Of a stretch of 17,770 nt of DNA, positions 1-9,837 are shown one piece after another. A program made the translations under genes and the position numbers. The stretch is from Acanthamoeba lenticulata (lineage: Eukaryota; Discosea; Longamoebia; Acanthamoebidae). The notes below the pieces were generated by a model that searched no databases, was not told the origin of the DNA, and saw only the letters and a program-made list of their open reading frames with translations. The stretch covers positions 1 to 17,770 of the forward strand of contig NAVB01000935.1 in NCBI GenBank assembly GCA_002179805.1. Direction: 5' to 3'. Within the stretch, counting starts at the first letter, position 1. Every line of letters starts with the position of its first letter.

Positions 1-972
1 TTTATGCAGAACCTGCCCCGCCAGTACATCGACAAGGACTGGTCCAAGGTGACCCAAAATGGCACACTCGACCCCTCCAACATCGATGAGGTACGATTGC
101 GCTTTCTCAAGCGCCCGAGCCAGCAAAAGTTGCGAGTGAGCTCAACGTCACAACGCGCTCTCGTTTTTTTGTGGCGCAGCTGGCCAAGCGCTCGTTCCCT
201 CTTTGCATGCGCTCCATGCACGATTCGCTGCGAGCCAAGCACCACCTCTTCCACGACGCTCGCATGCAATACGGCCTCTTCCTCAAAGGTGCTCCACCGC
301 CCGTGCCCGTCCCCTTCCCCCAACTTTACTGAATTCTAAGAATGAAATCAATCGAACTAGGGATCGGGCTCACGCTGGAGGATGCGCTGCGATTCTGGAA
401 GGCCGAGTTCACACGGCTGTCGCGCATCACCCCGGAGAAGTTTGACAAGGAGTACGCCTACAACATCCGACACAACTACGGTCTCGAGGGCCGAAAGGCC
501 GACTACACGCCCTACTCGTGCGTCAAGATCATCACTTCCCAGCCCGCCGCCGACAAGGTTCTTTTCTTCTTTCTACTTCTCTTTCGTCTTCGTATCACAT
601 GAGCTCATGTGACGCCGTCTCGCAATAGGAGCACGGGTGTCCCTATCGACACTTCTCGCGCGACCGCCTCGTGACGACGCTGCAGAAGCACGGTCTGGCC
701 TCGCACGAAGTCGAAGACATCATCGGCGAGGTCGACGGCCAGCGCTGGGGCGTACGACCTCTCCCTCCTTCACTATCTTCTTCACCTCCGGGTCCGGGCT
801 CCTTTCTCATGTCATCTGGATCACATACGCGCAGCACGCGTGCCACAAGTACTTCACGGCGCGGCACAAGGGCTACTCGATGACAGAGCTCGTCATCAAC
901 CACCCGCAGCAGTATTACTCGCACTCGTGTAACTACTACAAGCAGACGACACCGCAGCAGCCTCAAGAGTGA
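1..972 (+). CDS. PRIM2: DNA primase large subunit, C-terminal part (5' end outside window)
   Basis: Regulatory large subunit of eukaryotic primase, which with the small catalytic subunit and DNA polymerase alpha makes RNA-DNA primers in the nucleus. Exons: 1-90, 180-288, 361-557, 629-751, 835-972. All four introns are GT-AG and phase is kept throughout. The spliced protein carries the C-terminal Fe-S domain with all four cluster cysteines in the family context: [22 protein letters not shown] and HACHKYF. The segments [17 protein letters not shown] and [14 protein letters not shown] also match PRIM2 closely. It ends with a short Gln/Pro-rich tail and TGA at 970-972. The reading frame is open to base 1, so upstream exons lie outside. 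Assignment by family knowledge is very secure; exact splice sites are hand-inferred. Confidence 0.95.
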
Positions 973-1207
973 TGCATCACGAGACATCGCGCCGTTTGTT
1001 CTCTTTTTGTCTTCATGGAGGAGACATCTTGGTCCATCTCGCCATTTATCATGTTGTTACGGCGCTTGTTCTTCTGCCTTCCTTCTCCTTCTTCTTCTTC
1101 CTTTTGAGTCTGGCTTCCTCTTCTGGAACTACTTCTCCTTTTGCAGAATTGCCGGGAAACTAAGAAATTCGGTTGGACAATACAACGCCTTTTGGGCAAA
1201 TACAAAG

Positions 1208-2745
1208 ATGAGCAGCGTGGCTGTGACTGAGGGGTACCTCACCAAGCAAGGGGGCAAGGTCAAGACCTGGAAGAGGAGATGGTTCACATTAGACACCAAC
1301 AACATCTTATCTTACTACACAAATGTGGTATGTTGTATCGGCTCACAACTTTCGCTGCAACCTCTAACCTGCCTTAAAGGGGGCAGAGTTTAAAGGCTCC
1401 ATTAACATGCTCGAGGCTGGAGAGATCAAGCCCATTACCCTGAAAAAGAAGTACCCCCACATGTTTGTGGTTCAAACACCCTTGCGCCGCTACAGGATTG
1501 CAGCCGACAATGAAGCAAGTGTACGTTCTTCACTTTTTCAGTTTCACAGTAGTGCTGGGCCTTACCCATGAGTGCTGTTTAGATGGAAAAGTGGCTTGAA
1601 GCTTTGATCAGGGCCAGGGATAACACGGTACCTTGGTGTTTCACAGACACACTGTGCCACAGCCCAGGCTTATCTTCTTTGTGCACAGACAGATGAGGAA
1701 GTGCAGAGAAGGCAAGCCACTACGTTAGCCACGCGACAAGCAGAAGCTGAAAAGGCTAGGATTGAAGCAGCGGTTGCTACACTTAGAAGGGGAGTACTGC
1801 CTGGAGAGATGCCACACAAGCCACCTCCCGCCAGGAGGGACACCCAGCTTAGTGAGAACGCTTTTCCACGACTACTTCACCTGCAAGGCACAAGTCTGTC
1901 CAACATTGCAATTAGCCACGTAAGCCTTATCTCCACCTGTTGCCTTCAGCTGGATTGCTCACCACTTTGAAATCAGGAGCCCACAAGCAGTTTGTACGTA
2001 AATGGTTCTGATGTATTTATACTGGACAACTTCAAGACCGTTTACACATGGGTGGGTGAGAGGTACTACTGGACTAGCTTCTGACTTAAACTTGTTGGAG
2101 AGCGTAACCTTACTTTACTGTACCAGGCCAAACTTGTGGCAACAAACGTTTGCTGCTTCTCTTACTCGGGCTATTGACGACGAACGCGGCTCAGACGTGC
2201 TCAACCTTGTCCTTTCCGGTATGGAGTGTGCAAACCTCCTCATACGTGGTTTCTTTATCGCATCCTTACCACACCCACGACGTAGATGACTCTGGCCCTG
2301 ATGCGGAGGACTTTTGGAACTTGCTTGGTGGGCGACCAGCCCACCTGTCGTTAGCTTCAGCACCGCGGGCTCCCTTTGTCCCTGTCATCTTCAGGTGCGT
2401 GACTAGCCTTTGGCGTTTTGGTACGTGCGTTGCCTTAGGCTGACGCAACTGGCTCTACGGCTTCACAGGCTCTCAGACGCTACGGGTCAGATCACGTTCA
2501 AGGAAGTGACTCGAGGTCGATGTCCCTTTGCACGGTCCCTGCTCGACTCACAAGATGTGTTCGTCATCGACCTGGGCTTCCATATTTATGTGTGGATCGG
2601 GCAGAGGTCCACACGAGACGAGCGGGAGAACGCGATGCGGTATGCTGTGGCCTACAAGAGGGAATATCAGCGACCAGCGCATCTGCACGTAGAGTGCGTG
2701 ATGGACGGCGGTGAGAACGAGGTGCTCTATGCATTCTTTGCATAG
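1208..2745 (+). CDS. PH domain protein with two gelsolin-like repeats
   Basis: Exons: 1208-1327, 1380-1520, 1583-1627, 1689-1919, 1977-2062, 2127-2218, 2286-2394, 2469-2745; about 366 aa. Residues about 7-102 form a PH domain: it opens with EGYLTKQGGKVKTWKRRWF and ends in a helix with the conserved Trp (MEKWLEAL, W91). A charged Ala/Glu/Arg linker follows (about 103-155), then two gelsolin repeats. The first has GSDVFILDNFKTVYTWVG and RAIDDERGSDV; the second has DSQDVFVIDLGFHIYVWIG and GGENEVLYAFF. Gelsolin-family proteins bind, sever or cap actin, often under Ca2+ control, and a PH domain suggests membrane phosphoinositide targeting. That combined role is inference. Two repeats are fewer than in severin (three) or gelsolin (six). 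The donor at 2063 (GTACTA) was chosen because it alone restores the repeat. The stop lies 71 bp before the next ATG. Confidence 0.88.
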
Positions 2746-2816
2746 GCGTGTGGCGATTGGTTGTACTGTACTTGCTCTCTTTCACAGCTTGTTTGCTTGT
2801 TTTTATTTTACTCGAA

Positions 2817-4421
2817 ATGGAAGAAGAAGCTGGAGCTCGGGTGGAGCTGGAAGAAGAAGAAGAAGTTGAGGGGAAAGAGTTGCCCATCGTGGACCTGTCC
2901 CCTAGAGGGACAAGCCAAGTAACCTCCACTTCGGTGAGGTTTCAGCTTGTTAGCGACATCCATCTTGAGTTCCCCGGCTGTATTTTTAAGCTCCCACCTG
3001 TTCCTGTTAACGCCCCCATCCTCTGCCTCTTGGGTCGCTCTCCCCTTACCTCTGCTTTTGTTTGTCGCTTTCTCTCTTTTTTGTTCCTTTTTTCGACCTC
3101 AAATTGACTCGTCCGCCTTCAGGTGACATCGGGTACCCAAGCGAGGAGACCTACAGGCAGTACCTCCTGGATCAGGCCGACCGCTTCGAGCACGTCCTGG
3201 TCGTGGCGGGCAACCACGAGTACTACAAACAGGAGAGCGTCCAGCACGCTGACCGCCTCATCGTACTCCCCCCCCTCCCCCTTCTAAACCACCAGTGCCA
3301 CCAACCTCCCTCGGGGACGGGTCTGGCCTGGGCGCCGGCGTACAGGACCAGATTTGCGCCGAGCGAGACAACTTGCACTACCTCAATAAGCGCAGCGTGC
3401 GCATCGGTGACGTCCTCTTCCTTGGCTGCACGCTCTGGGTACTTCACCGCCCTTTCTTCAGATGGACCGTGCGACCTAACGAGGTCCTCTTCTTCTTTGG
3501 TTGGTTGGTTGGGCGCAGAGCTATATCCCGCCTGATTCGATGCTCAAGGTGAGGGCCATGTGCAACGACTACCGCGCCATCCGTGTCGACGGGCCGCCGC
3601 CACCGGCGGACGGCTCGGTGCTGTCGGCCGTCGGCGCCCTCGGGTCGTCGGTGTCGCGCTTTTTGGGTCTCGCCGCAGAGGAACGCGGCGGCGGCGGCGG
3701 CGCCTCCGCCTCCGGGCCCGACCCGACGGCGGGCGAGGAGGTCCGCCACAATCTGAGCCCCGAGGAGACCAACGCGTGGCACGACCAGCATGTGGAGTGG
3801 CTGGTGGGGGAGATCGACCGCGTCAAGCAGGCCAACGACGCCGCGGCTGCGCAGGGTGGAGCGGACAGGGACAGGGTCAAGGTGGTCGTGCTCACCCACC
3901 ATGCCCCGTCCAGGTTCGGCTGCATCCGGCCCGACAACGTCCTCGACGAGATCTGCTACGACGACCTCGAGTGGATGATGGAAGACCCCGTCGTACGTGG
4001 CCGTATTAATTTTTCTTTTCTTTTTTTCTTTGAATTTTTTTGAATTCATTTTATTCTACATTTATGTTATTTATTTTTGTTTTATTTTCAAGGTGGTGTG
4101 GGCGTTTGGGCACACGCACTGGTCGAGCGACAACGTGATCAACTCGACGCGCGTGGTCTCCAACCAATGCGGGTACATCACCATGAACCCTGACGGAAAG
4201 GGCTCCAACCACTTCGACCCGGGCCTCGTGATCGACGTCGACGGTGCGTTCAGTCGCTTTCAAGTTGGTGGTGTGTCGTTGTTATTGTTGTCGTTGGCCC
4301 ACCCTCAGCGTGATCAGCTCATCACTTTAGCCGCGCAGAGACGCTGAAGCTTATCGAGTCTCCGGCGCCATCTGCGTGGGAGGAGGCCGACAAGCCGAGC
4401 CATTGTGCCCTCTTGGGCTGA
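2817..4421 (+). CDS. Calcineurin-like metallophosphoesterase
   Basis: Exons: 2817-3033, 3123-3262, 3346-3438, 3519-3992, 4093-4243, 4339-4421; about 385 aa. The full metallophosphoesterase signature is present in order: SDIHLE (D47, H49), GDIG (D74), GNHEYY (N103, H104), THHAPS (H277) and GHTH (H315, H317). These are the two-metal ligands and catalytic His of the family. The N-terminus is a Glu-rich stretch. Between GNHE and THHAPS is a long insert with a Gly/Ala-rich low-complexity loop near 3690-3720. The substrate cannot be told from sequence. The first ATG after the upstream gene is at 2817. The acceptor at 3345 was preferred over 3295 because it keeps frame and gives LIDQICAERDN. The last exon is less certain: an alternative acceptor at 4330 gives a five-residue tail instead. 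Confidence 0.9.
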
Positions 4422-4724
4422 TTAAGAACGCGGCAGTGAAGGGGAGACACAGTGGACCTGTTTGCGACGGGCCGGTTGCGAGTCAGCGGAAACGAAGACG
4501 GACTGTAACGGTCGGAGTTTGTCAATGTTGTGTTTCGATTGGCCACGCACTTGCGCGTGAGCACAGACGACCGCCCACAGAAAGCACCCGGCGAGGGTCA
4601 GGCAAGTCTCGTTGGTCGCCTCCTCGGCATCCAAGAGGACGGAGCATGTGGTCTTTATGTCATCCATTCATAAAGGAGGGGAATGGCTGGGGTTGCTGCT
4701 ATTCTTGACAATATCAACAACAAC
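4422..4724. other. Intergenic region, no gene recognised
   Basis: This stretch separates the phosphoesterase stop from the start of the small secreted-protein gene. I see only short, incoherent reading frames on both strands, and no tRNA-like or repeat structure. It presumably holds the 3' UTR of one gene and the promoter and 5' UTR of the next. An in-frame upstream ATG of the next gene lies at 4683. Confidence 0.5.
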
Positions 4725-5023
4725 ATGAAGGTCATCCTACTCTTCCTCGTTCTTGGTCTCTGCTTCTTCTGTGCCTGGGCTTCGGAGGAGAACAACGTGT
4801 TGGTGGAGAGAACTGGAGTCGTAGCCACGTAAGCACCATCCACTTGGCGCTGTTCAACACTTGCTCTACTCACCTTCCAACCTGCAGGACTCCTGTTGCC
4901 GTGGTGGGCTCGACAGCCACGACGGCCACCGCAGCTACCGCCGTGGTGCCGCAGAAGGTGGTCACTGTCACCACGACCAGCGCGGCCTCCTCCTTGTCGC
5001 TTCCCTTCTATGTTCTTTGGTGA
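4725..5023 (+). CDS. Small secreted Thr/Ala/Val-rich protein (hypothetical)
   Basis: Exons 4725-4828 and 4888-5023 (donor GTAAGC, acceptor CCTGCAG); about 79 aa. It begins with a clear signal peptide: MKVILLFLVLGLCFFCAWAS, Lys then a long hydrophobic core and a small-residue cleavage region. The mature part is rich in Thr, Ala, Val and Ser, with repeated T-T-A-T type runs that could carry O-glycans. It ends in a mildly hydrophobic SLSLPFYVLW. That tail could be a weak GPI-attachment signal, but this is inference. An in-frame ATG at 4683 would add 14 polar residues ahead of the signal peptide; I prefer 4725 because it puts the signal peptide at the N-terminus. No family recognised. The gene converges with the F-box gene, leaving 87 bp between stops. 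Confidence 0.55.
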
Positions 5024-5110
5024 TGCTGCCGTCAATGTTCGTCTTCTTTCTCAACATAAATGTTGTTGCGGCGCCACAAGGCGGCTTGGGTCCATCCAGC
5101 TCGAGGCGCA

Positions 5111-6776
5111 TCAGGGCCGTTGTGAACTGTTCCTGTGGCGCAAGAACGCCAGGTTGTACTTGGGGCACGACACTTTGAGGAACGCGTGGCGGGCGCTGTG
5201 CTTCTTCGTCGTGCCATGACGGTAGTACTCGTCCTCGTCTTCCTCTTCTTCTTCTGCATCCGCCTCTTTGCCGCGCGTCGTCACGGCCGACGTCGGGTCC
5301 ATGACCGGCTCCGTCTTGGCGGCCTCGCACTCCTCGCAGAAATCAAAGTCGTCGAACTGAATGGAATTCCATCTGGCGACGACGAGACCTTCAGTTGAGA
5401 GCTTGGTTGTGATGTGGTAACCGTTGTTGCTGCATCGCGCGGTACCGAATGCCCTGGATGGTGACCGCGTGACAGCCGTTACAGAAGTAGCCTTGCTCGT
5501 GGACTGGCGGACCGACCGCACCCCAACGCGTGAGCATTCGCAAGGGCGGCGGCATGAAGATGGTTGGCCGTACCGGGCACGGAGCAGTACACGTGCTTGC
5601 TCCTTTGCGCGTCGTCGACCGCCTCGTAGCACGCGAGACACCTGCAGTCTCTCCCCCGATCGGGTTCGGTTCGATTCACATGGAAGCGCGCGCACGAGAA
5701 GGGGAGCAGGAAAGCGCACCAGAAGCTGTCTCCGTCGCGTTCGGCGTAGCACGGCCCGTGGAGCTCCCGACCGCAGACGCAGCACGGAAAGTCGTCCTCT
5801 GTGCTGACTGCAGGCGCGATCGTTGTTGTTGTCGTCGTCGTCGTTTACAGCAAACAACAAACAACAAACGCAGCTTTCCGTACAGATGATCGGCCGGCCG
5901 GCCATGTAGAGCGACAGCCGAGGCGGCGCCAGGTCTTGCTCTTGTGTGTTGTGTTGTGTTGTGTTGTGTTTGCGAGAAGGTGTCAGCACAGAGCAGCCAT
6001 GAGGGCAGGCAAACACTGGCCAACGTGGGGGAGGCACCGCGGCAGCGCATCTTCATGAGGAGGTGCACCCGCGGGTGGTCGCCCTCGCAATCGCGGCAGA
6101 AGTAGTGGTGGTCTCGATCGTCGCAGTTGCCGTTCTTGTCGTGGTTGGTATCATCGTCCGCGGACCCAACAACAGCACCGCCGGAAGCGTTGTCGTTGTC
6201 TATGTCGTCGTCCCCAGCCACTGGCGGCGGTGGCGGGGCTGTGTCGAGGAGCCGCTCCGAACACGTGAGGCACTTGAAGAGCGGGCCGTCGATGGGTGCC
6301 TTGGCGCAGCCCGCGCACCGCGTCTGGTGGCACCTGCGCTCTGTTTTGTGGTGATTGATGGCCGTTTCTCAAGCGTTGGTGTTGTTGTTGTTGGATCTCT
6401 CGAGTGCACATAAACACACACAAACACACGAGTGGTGCATGAAGGTGCACCAAGATTGGCCCTGGCTTGCCGCCAGGACGTGGCGTCGTCGGCCTCGCGA
6501 AAGACGTCCTCGTGCGTTTGGCCTTTGTGGCCGGCTCGCTCGAGCACTCTTCTGCAAAGTGCAAGAGCGTTTGCCCCTTTTCAATGCAAGCAAGGGCTGC
6601 TGAAGAAGAGGGAAGAGAGCGTACAAGCGCCAGAGGGATGGCGAGGTGGCGAGGGCGTGCGCCCACCGGTTGACGGCCATAAGGGCGAGCAGAGAGGATG
6701 CAGGCAAGAAAGTGAACACGTGCACCCATAGTTCAGTGGGCAGAAACTCCTCGGGCTCTGGCGTGTTCACCTCCAT
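5111..6776 (-). CDS. F-box protein with ZZ-type and other Cys-rich zinc modules
   Basis: Exons on the minus strand: 6776-6625, 6551-6451, 6340-6038, 5798-5574, 5503-5422, 5372-5111; about 374 aa. Residues 11-52 are an F-box (FLPTELWVHVFTFLPASSLL, then SPSLWRL), which in known proteins docks Skp1 in SCF ubiquitin ligases. Residues 88-182 resemble a ZZ finger: CAGCAKAPIDGPLFKCLTC, then a roughly 50-residue Asp/Asn-rich insert, then YFCRDCEGDH and HLLMKM. Residues 191-256 are a second Cys-rich block (CCVCG, CRCLAC, VYC). Residues 262-303 are a second ZZ-like module: HEQGYFCNGC and DDFDFCEEC. It lacks the central CxxC. The tail is strongly acidic (poly-Glu/Asp near 5240). A substrate-adaptor role is inference. 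The small intron at 5421-5373 (49 nt) is the least certain junction. An in-frame ATG at 6860 is a possible but unlikely start. Confidence 0.8.
5946..5970. repeat. Five tandem copies of GTGTT inside an intron
   Basis: Five perfect pentamer copies lie within the 239-nt intron (6037-5799) of the F-box gene, the longest intron found here. The same intron also holds a GTT/GTC triplet run at 5822-5845 followed by a CAA/CAAA run at 5851-5869. On the transcribed minus strand the pentamer reads as AACAC repeats. Confidence 0.9.
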
Positions 6777-7518
6777 CTTTCCCAACGAGGTACGATGGTC
6801 CTCAAGAAAAAGAAAAAGAAATAAAAGAAGCAAGTAGCAAAAGTTCGGTGGTGGCGTCATGGGCTGTGTTTCTCAGGAGGAGGCTCGTCACAGGACCAGC
6901 CACAGTGTGTGAGCTGGCCCTGTTGGCTTTCTCGTCTGTGGAATGGCCTTGGCAATGTCGAAGTAACCCAACGACTTGGCACCGAGCTCACCGCGCAACA
7001 ACAACCCCCGAAGTGCTTTATGTAAGCCACGGCACATGCAGCTTGTCATTGTGGTACTTGGCCCGAAAGATCGCAGTATGTGGTTGAGTTCTACCGCACA
7101 ATTGTGTACTCGTTCTTCGCTTCGGGATCACCCGGAGCTTTTCTTTTCGGGCAGCTCTTGCAGCAGACGAGCTCTTGTCGCTTCCACTGTGATAACCACA
7201 CCAAACCAACCCAAGTGGTGCAGGTTAGCCCAGAATCTTGATCCATTGTCTCCAGTAGATGTCCATCCCGAGCCCAAACGAGTAAACGATGACAGGACGC
7301 TCAGTTTCTTGGATGCCCTCGTAGCACACCAGATGTCATGAGCCCACAAGGACAGCGATTTTTGCTTGTTGCAATGTAGTGAAGGGTTGAATGCTTGAGG
7401 CTCAAAGTTACTAGTTTTGAAAGCTCGAGCTCAAGAGTCAGAGCAAGGCAAAATGGTCTACGATCGAGACAATTTTTACCAAATAAAGAAATATATATAA
7501 ATTATTATTTGGTTGGGC
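6777..7518. other. Gene-poor intergenic region between two minus-strand genes
   Basis: It holds the promoter side of the F-box gene (with an A-rich tract near 6805-6830), a possible broken gene remnant (annotated separately at 7225-7335), and the AT-rich 3' flank of the transporter gene (7470-7510). No intact gene could be assembled on either strand. Isolated protein-like stretches exist, such as minus-strand ELGAKSLGYFDIAKAIP near 6935-6990, but stops and missing splice sites prevent joining them. Confidence 0.5.
7225..7335 (-). pseudogene. Possible remnant of a methyltransferase-like domain
   Basis: Between two in-frame stops the minus strand encodes 36 residues with a protein-like core, LVCYEGI then PVIVYSFGLGMDIYW. 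This loosely resembles the SAM-binding entry motif of METTL24/Methyltransf_24-type proteins (K-W-V-C ... V-V-Y-S-F-G-I-G-x-D). No start codon, no upstream AG acceptor and no convincing downstream GT donor join it to other exons. Further minus-strand fragments toward 6940 are suggestive but out of frame. It may be a decayed gene, or a chance resemblance. Confidence 0.25.
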
Positions 7519-9837
7519 TCACGCCGTGCGCGCAATCAGAGGTGTCGCCTCGTCATCAGATGATGATGTAGAAGACGAGGCCTCCTCGATGTCCTCCGTG
7601 GGCTCGACCTTACGCTCCGTCTGCTGTGCGTAAGTTGTAACTGTGATGACAAGAAAGGTGCCGTAAGCAAACATAAAAATAAAACATACAAAATTAAAAA
7701 ATAAAATAAAAATCATTCCTGCTGCAGGAACTGCAGTGATAAGATGCGATTATTTTGAAGAAATAACAACAGCAACGAAGCCTGAAACGCCGTACCAGCA
7801 AGGCCGGCAAGGATGCATAGCGCGCCAGCCAGCTGGCGCAGGCCGGGCTCCTCGCCCAGGTAGAGGAAAGCCAGCATCGTGGTGGCGATCAACTCCATAG
7901 GAGTGTAGATGGCCACCACCAGCGGCGACGCCTGTGTGCGCCATGACCGACCAGTCAAGTCAGCTGCGTGGTTCCTACCGACGCCTTTCCTCAAATGAAG
8001 TTGATACCTGCTTGATGGCCCATGTGATGATTAAGTAGGGGATGGCAGTGCCCACGACGACCGCCAGCGAGACCGACATCCAGACCTGGCCGTTGGTTAC
8101 GTGCATCGCGTCCCAACACTCACGCCAGTAGACCATGGCTGGTCGAGCAGATGATGTCAGACGGAGAAAACATCGGCATGAGGCAGATGAGGACTGGTAC
8201 CGATCGGGACTGAGGCCATGCTGGCTGTGATGAAAATCCACATGTTCAAGTTGAGCGGCGGGATGTTGGACACCAACGGTTTGCCTGCCGCGATGAAGAA
8301 GCGGCAAGCAGAGGCGGAAGTGAGACAAGTGAACGTTCGCGGTGCCATTGAACGGAGTGTGCACGTACACAACACCAAGTAGAGGGAGTATAAGACGGTC
8401 ATGCCCAAGATGAGCAGGTTGCCCGTCATTGTGTCGCCCGAAATATCTGCGCCAAACGGAGAACAGCTCATACCGATCAGCCATTCTTGTCCCCTCCCGC
8501 GAGAATCAAGGCCGCGAGCAACGACGCACCAAAGGACTCGACCTCGACCATGACCAGCGCACCTCCGACAGCACACGCGATGCCAAAAACCTTGATGAAG
8601 GAGAACCGCTCCATGCGACTGGCGATGCACACCATGCAAGTCCTGCGGCGACATTCCATACACAGGAAGAGGGAGGACCTTGATGAGCCGCTGCCACAAC
8701 TCGACGCCCGTGGGAGAGAAGAAGGGACGCACCACACCGGAATGGCCAAGTGAAGTGTGGCCGAGTTGGTGGCGGTTGAGAGCTGGAGGCCATAGACGTA
8801 CATGGCCTGACTGATCTGCATCGTAAACACGCCTGTGCACCGAGGGACGCCCCAGAAGGGCGGTGAGATGCGCGCCGAACGCCAAAAGGACGCGAGCTCG
8901 GGTTACCCATGGCACAGAATGTAGCAAAGTTGGTCCACGTGATACATCGCCAGATGTGGTTACGCTCCAAGAGCCCCACGCCGACCATCAAGAAGGGCAG
9001 CGTTCCTGAACCAACGTCGTGAGGTTACCGCAAGTTCCTTCAATTTCAAGACGGAGCGGAGACTTCCGAAAAGAGTGTACCAACGTTGCGGAGAATGACG
9101 AGAACCATGGGGTGGATGTAGAGGAGACCATACTTGCCAAACACGTTGACGGCGGCAAAGCATGACTGGCAGAGCACCATGGACAGGTGCACAATGATGA
9201 AGCCATAGCGACGCCAGAACTCAGAGTCGTAGATCGATTTCGTCTTCGTCTCCGACACGAACTCCGGCGCGTCGTGAAGGTCGGAGCTGTAGAAGAGCGG
9301 GGCAGACGGGGAGACGGAAAGTAGTTGCACCTCGTCTCCCTTCTTCCTCAATTCATCAGTCAGAAGGCCCGACCGAGAAAGAGATGAATCTTTAGCCGAT
9401 TTGCGGCTCTTCGACTTCCGTGACCTTCGCACTGACCGTCCATCCTCCTTTTCGTCCTCTTCGCGTAGTTGCTGTACGGCGAGGCTCAACCCGAGAGGTA
9501 GTTCAGGATCATGGGCGCTAAGCTTCTTCGGCACGTAGAAGAACTCAGCAGACGAAGCCCCAGGCGAATCTACTGTCGCCGTTTCGTCTTCGCTCAATAG
9601 CACGAAGCTGTTGTGAAGGGGTTTGTACACGTCGGAGCCTGCACTCTTGCTCATCTTCCCCTCTGGATTGTCGGCGGGTGGCGGCTTCCTCCCCCTGGCC
9701 GAGCTCGCCGCGGTCGAGCTTGCTTGGGCTCGACGGCTGCTGTCGAAGGGCTCCTGCAGCAGAGCCAGGTTGAGCTTGGGCACCTCGACCCCAAACGTGG
9801 TGGCTGGTGTTGGTGGTGCCACGATAGCGCTCGCCAT
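7519..9837 (-). CDS. EamA/DMT-superfamily transporter (WAT1-like topology)
   Basis: Exons: 9837-9081, 9005-8907, 8832-8736, 8642-8530, 8446-8369, 8284-8201, 8138-8008, 7931-7796, 7640-7519; about 538 aa. Residues 1-205 are a hydrophilic, Ser/Lys/Arg-rich, presumably cytosolic extension. About ten membrane segments follow in two EamA repeats. Family hallmarks include HPMVLVILRNVGTLPF, ATLHLAIPVTCMV, FIKVFGIACAVGGALVMV, YLVLCKPLV, ASPLVVAIYTPMELIA and FLYLGEEP. The substrate is unknown; relatives move metabolites, amino acids or nucleotide-sugars. The C-terminus is acidic and ends EATPLIARTA, containing an acidic dileucine-type signal ([DE]xxxL[LI]). The last acceptor (7641) was chosen to give a normal last helix, LAGALCILAGLAG; an earlier acceptor would insert an extra AT-rich-encoded hydrophobic segment. 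The first ATG in the open frame is 9837. Confidence 0.9.

Noticed and set aside
3444..4049. Long open frame of about 200 codons on the minus strand opposite the phosphoesterase
   Set aside because: It is the GC-rich mirror of a coding exon. The plus strand there carries the catalytic THHAPS motif and normal family sequence, while the minus product is low-complexity Arg/Val/Gly.
6063..6413. Plus-strand frame with Val-rich repeats (VVVV, VVSIVAVAVLVVVG)
   Set aside because: It is the complement of the acidic/Asn-rich segment of the F-box protein (GAC/AAC codons read as GTC/GTT). It is not a membrane protein.
7082..7200. Plus-strand frame VVEFYRTIVYSFFASGSPGAF near 7081-7150
   Set aside because: It looks protein-like but has no start, splice partner or downstream continuation. 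The competing minus-strand remnant is no better resolved, so no plus-strand gene is called.
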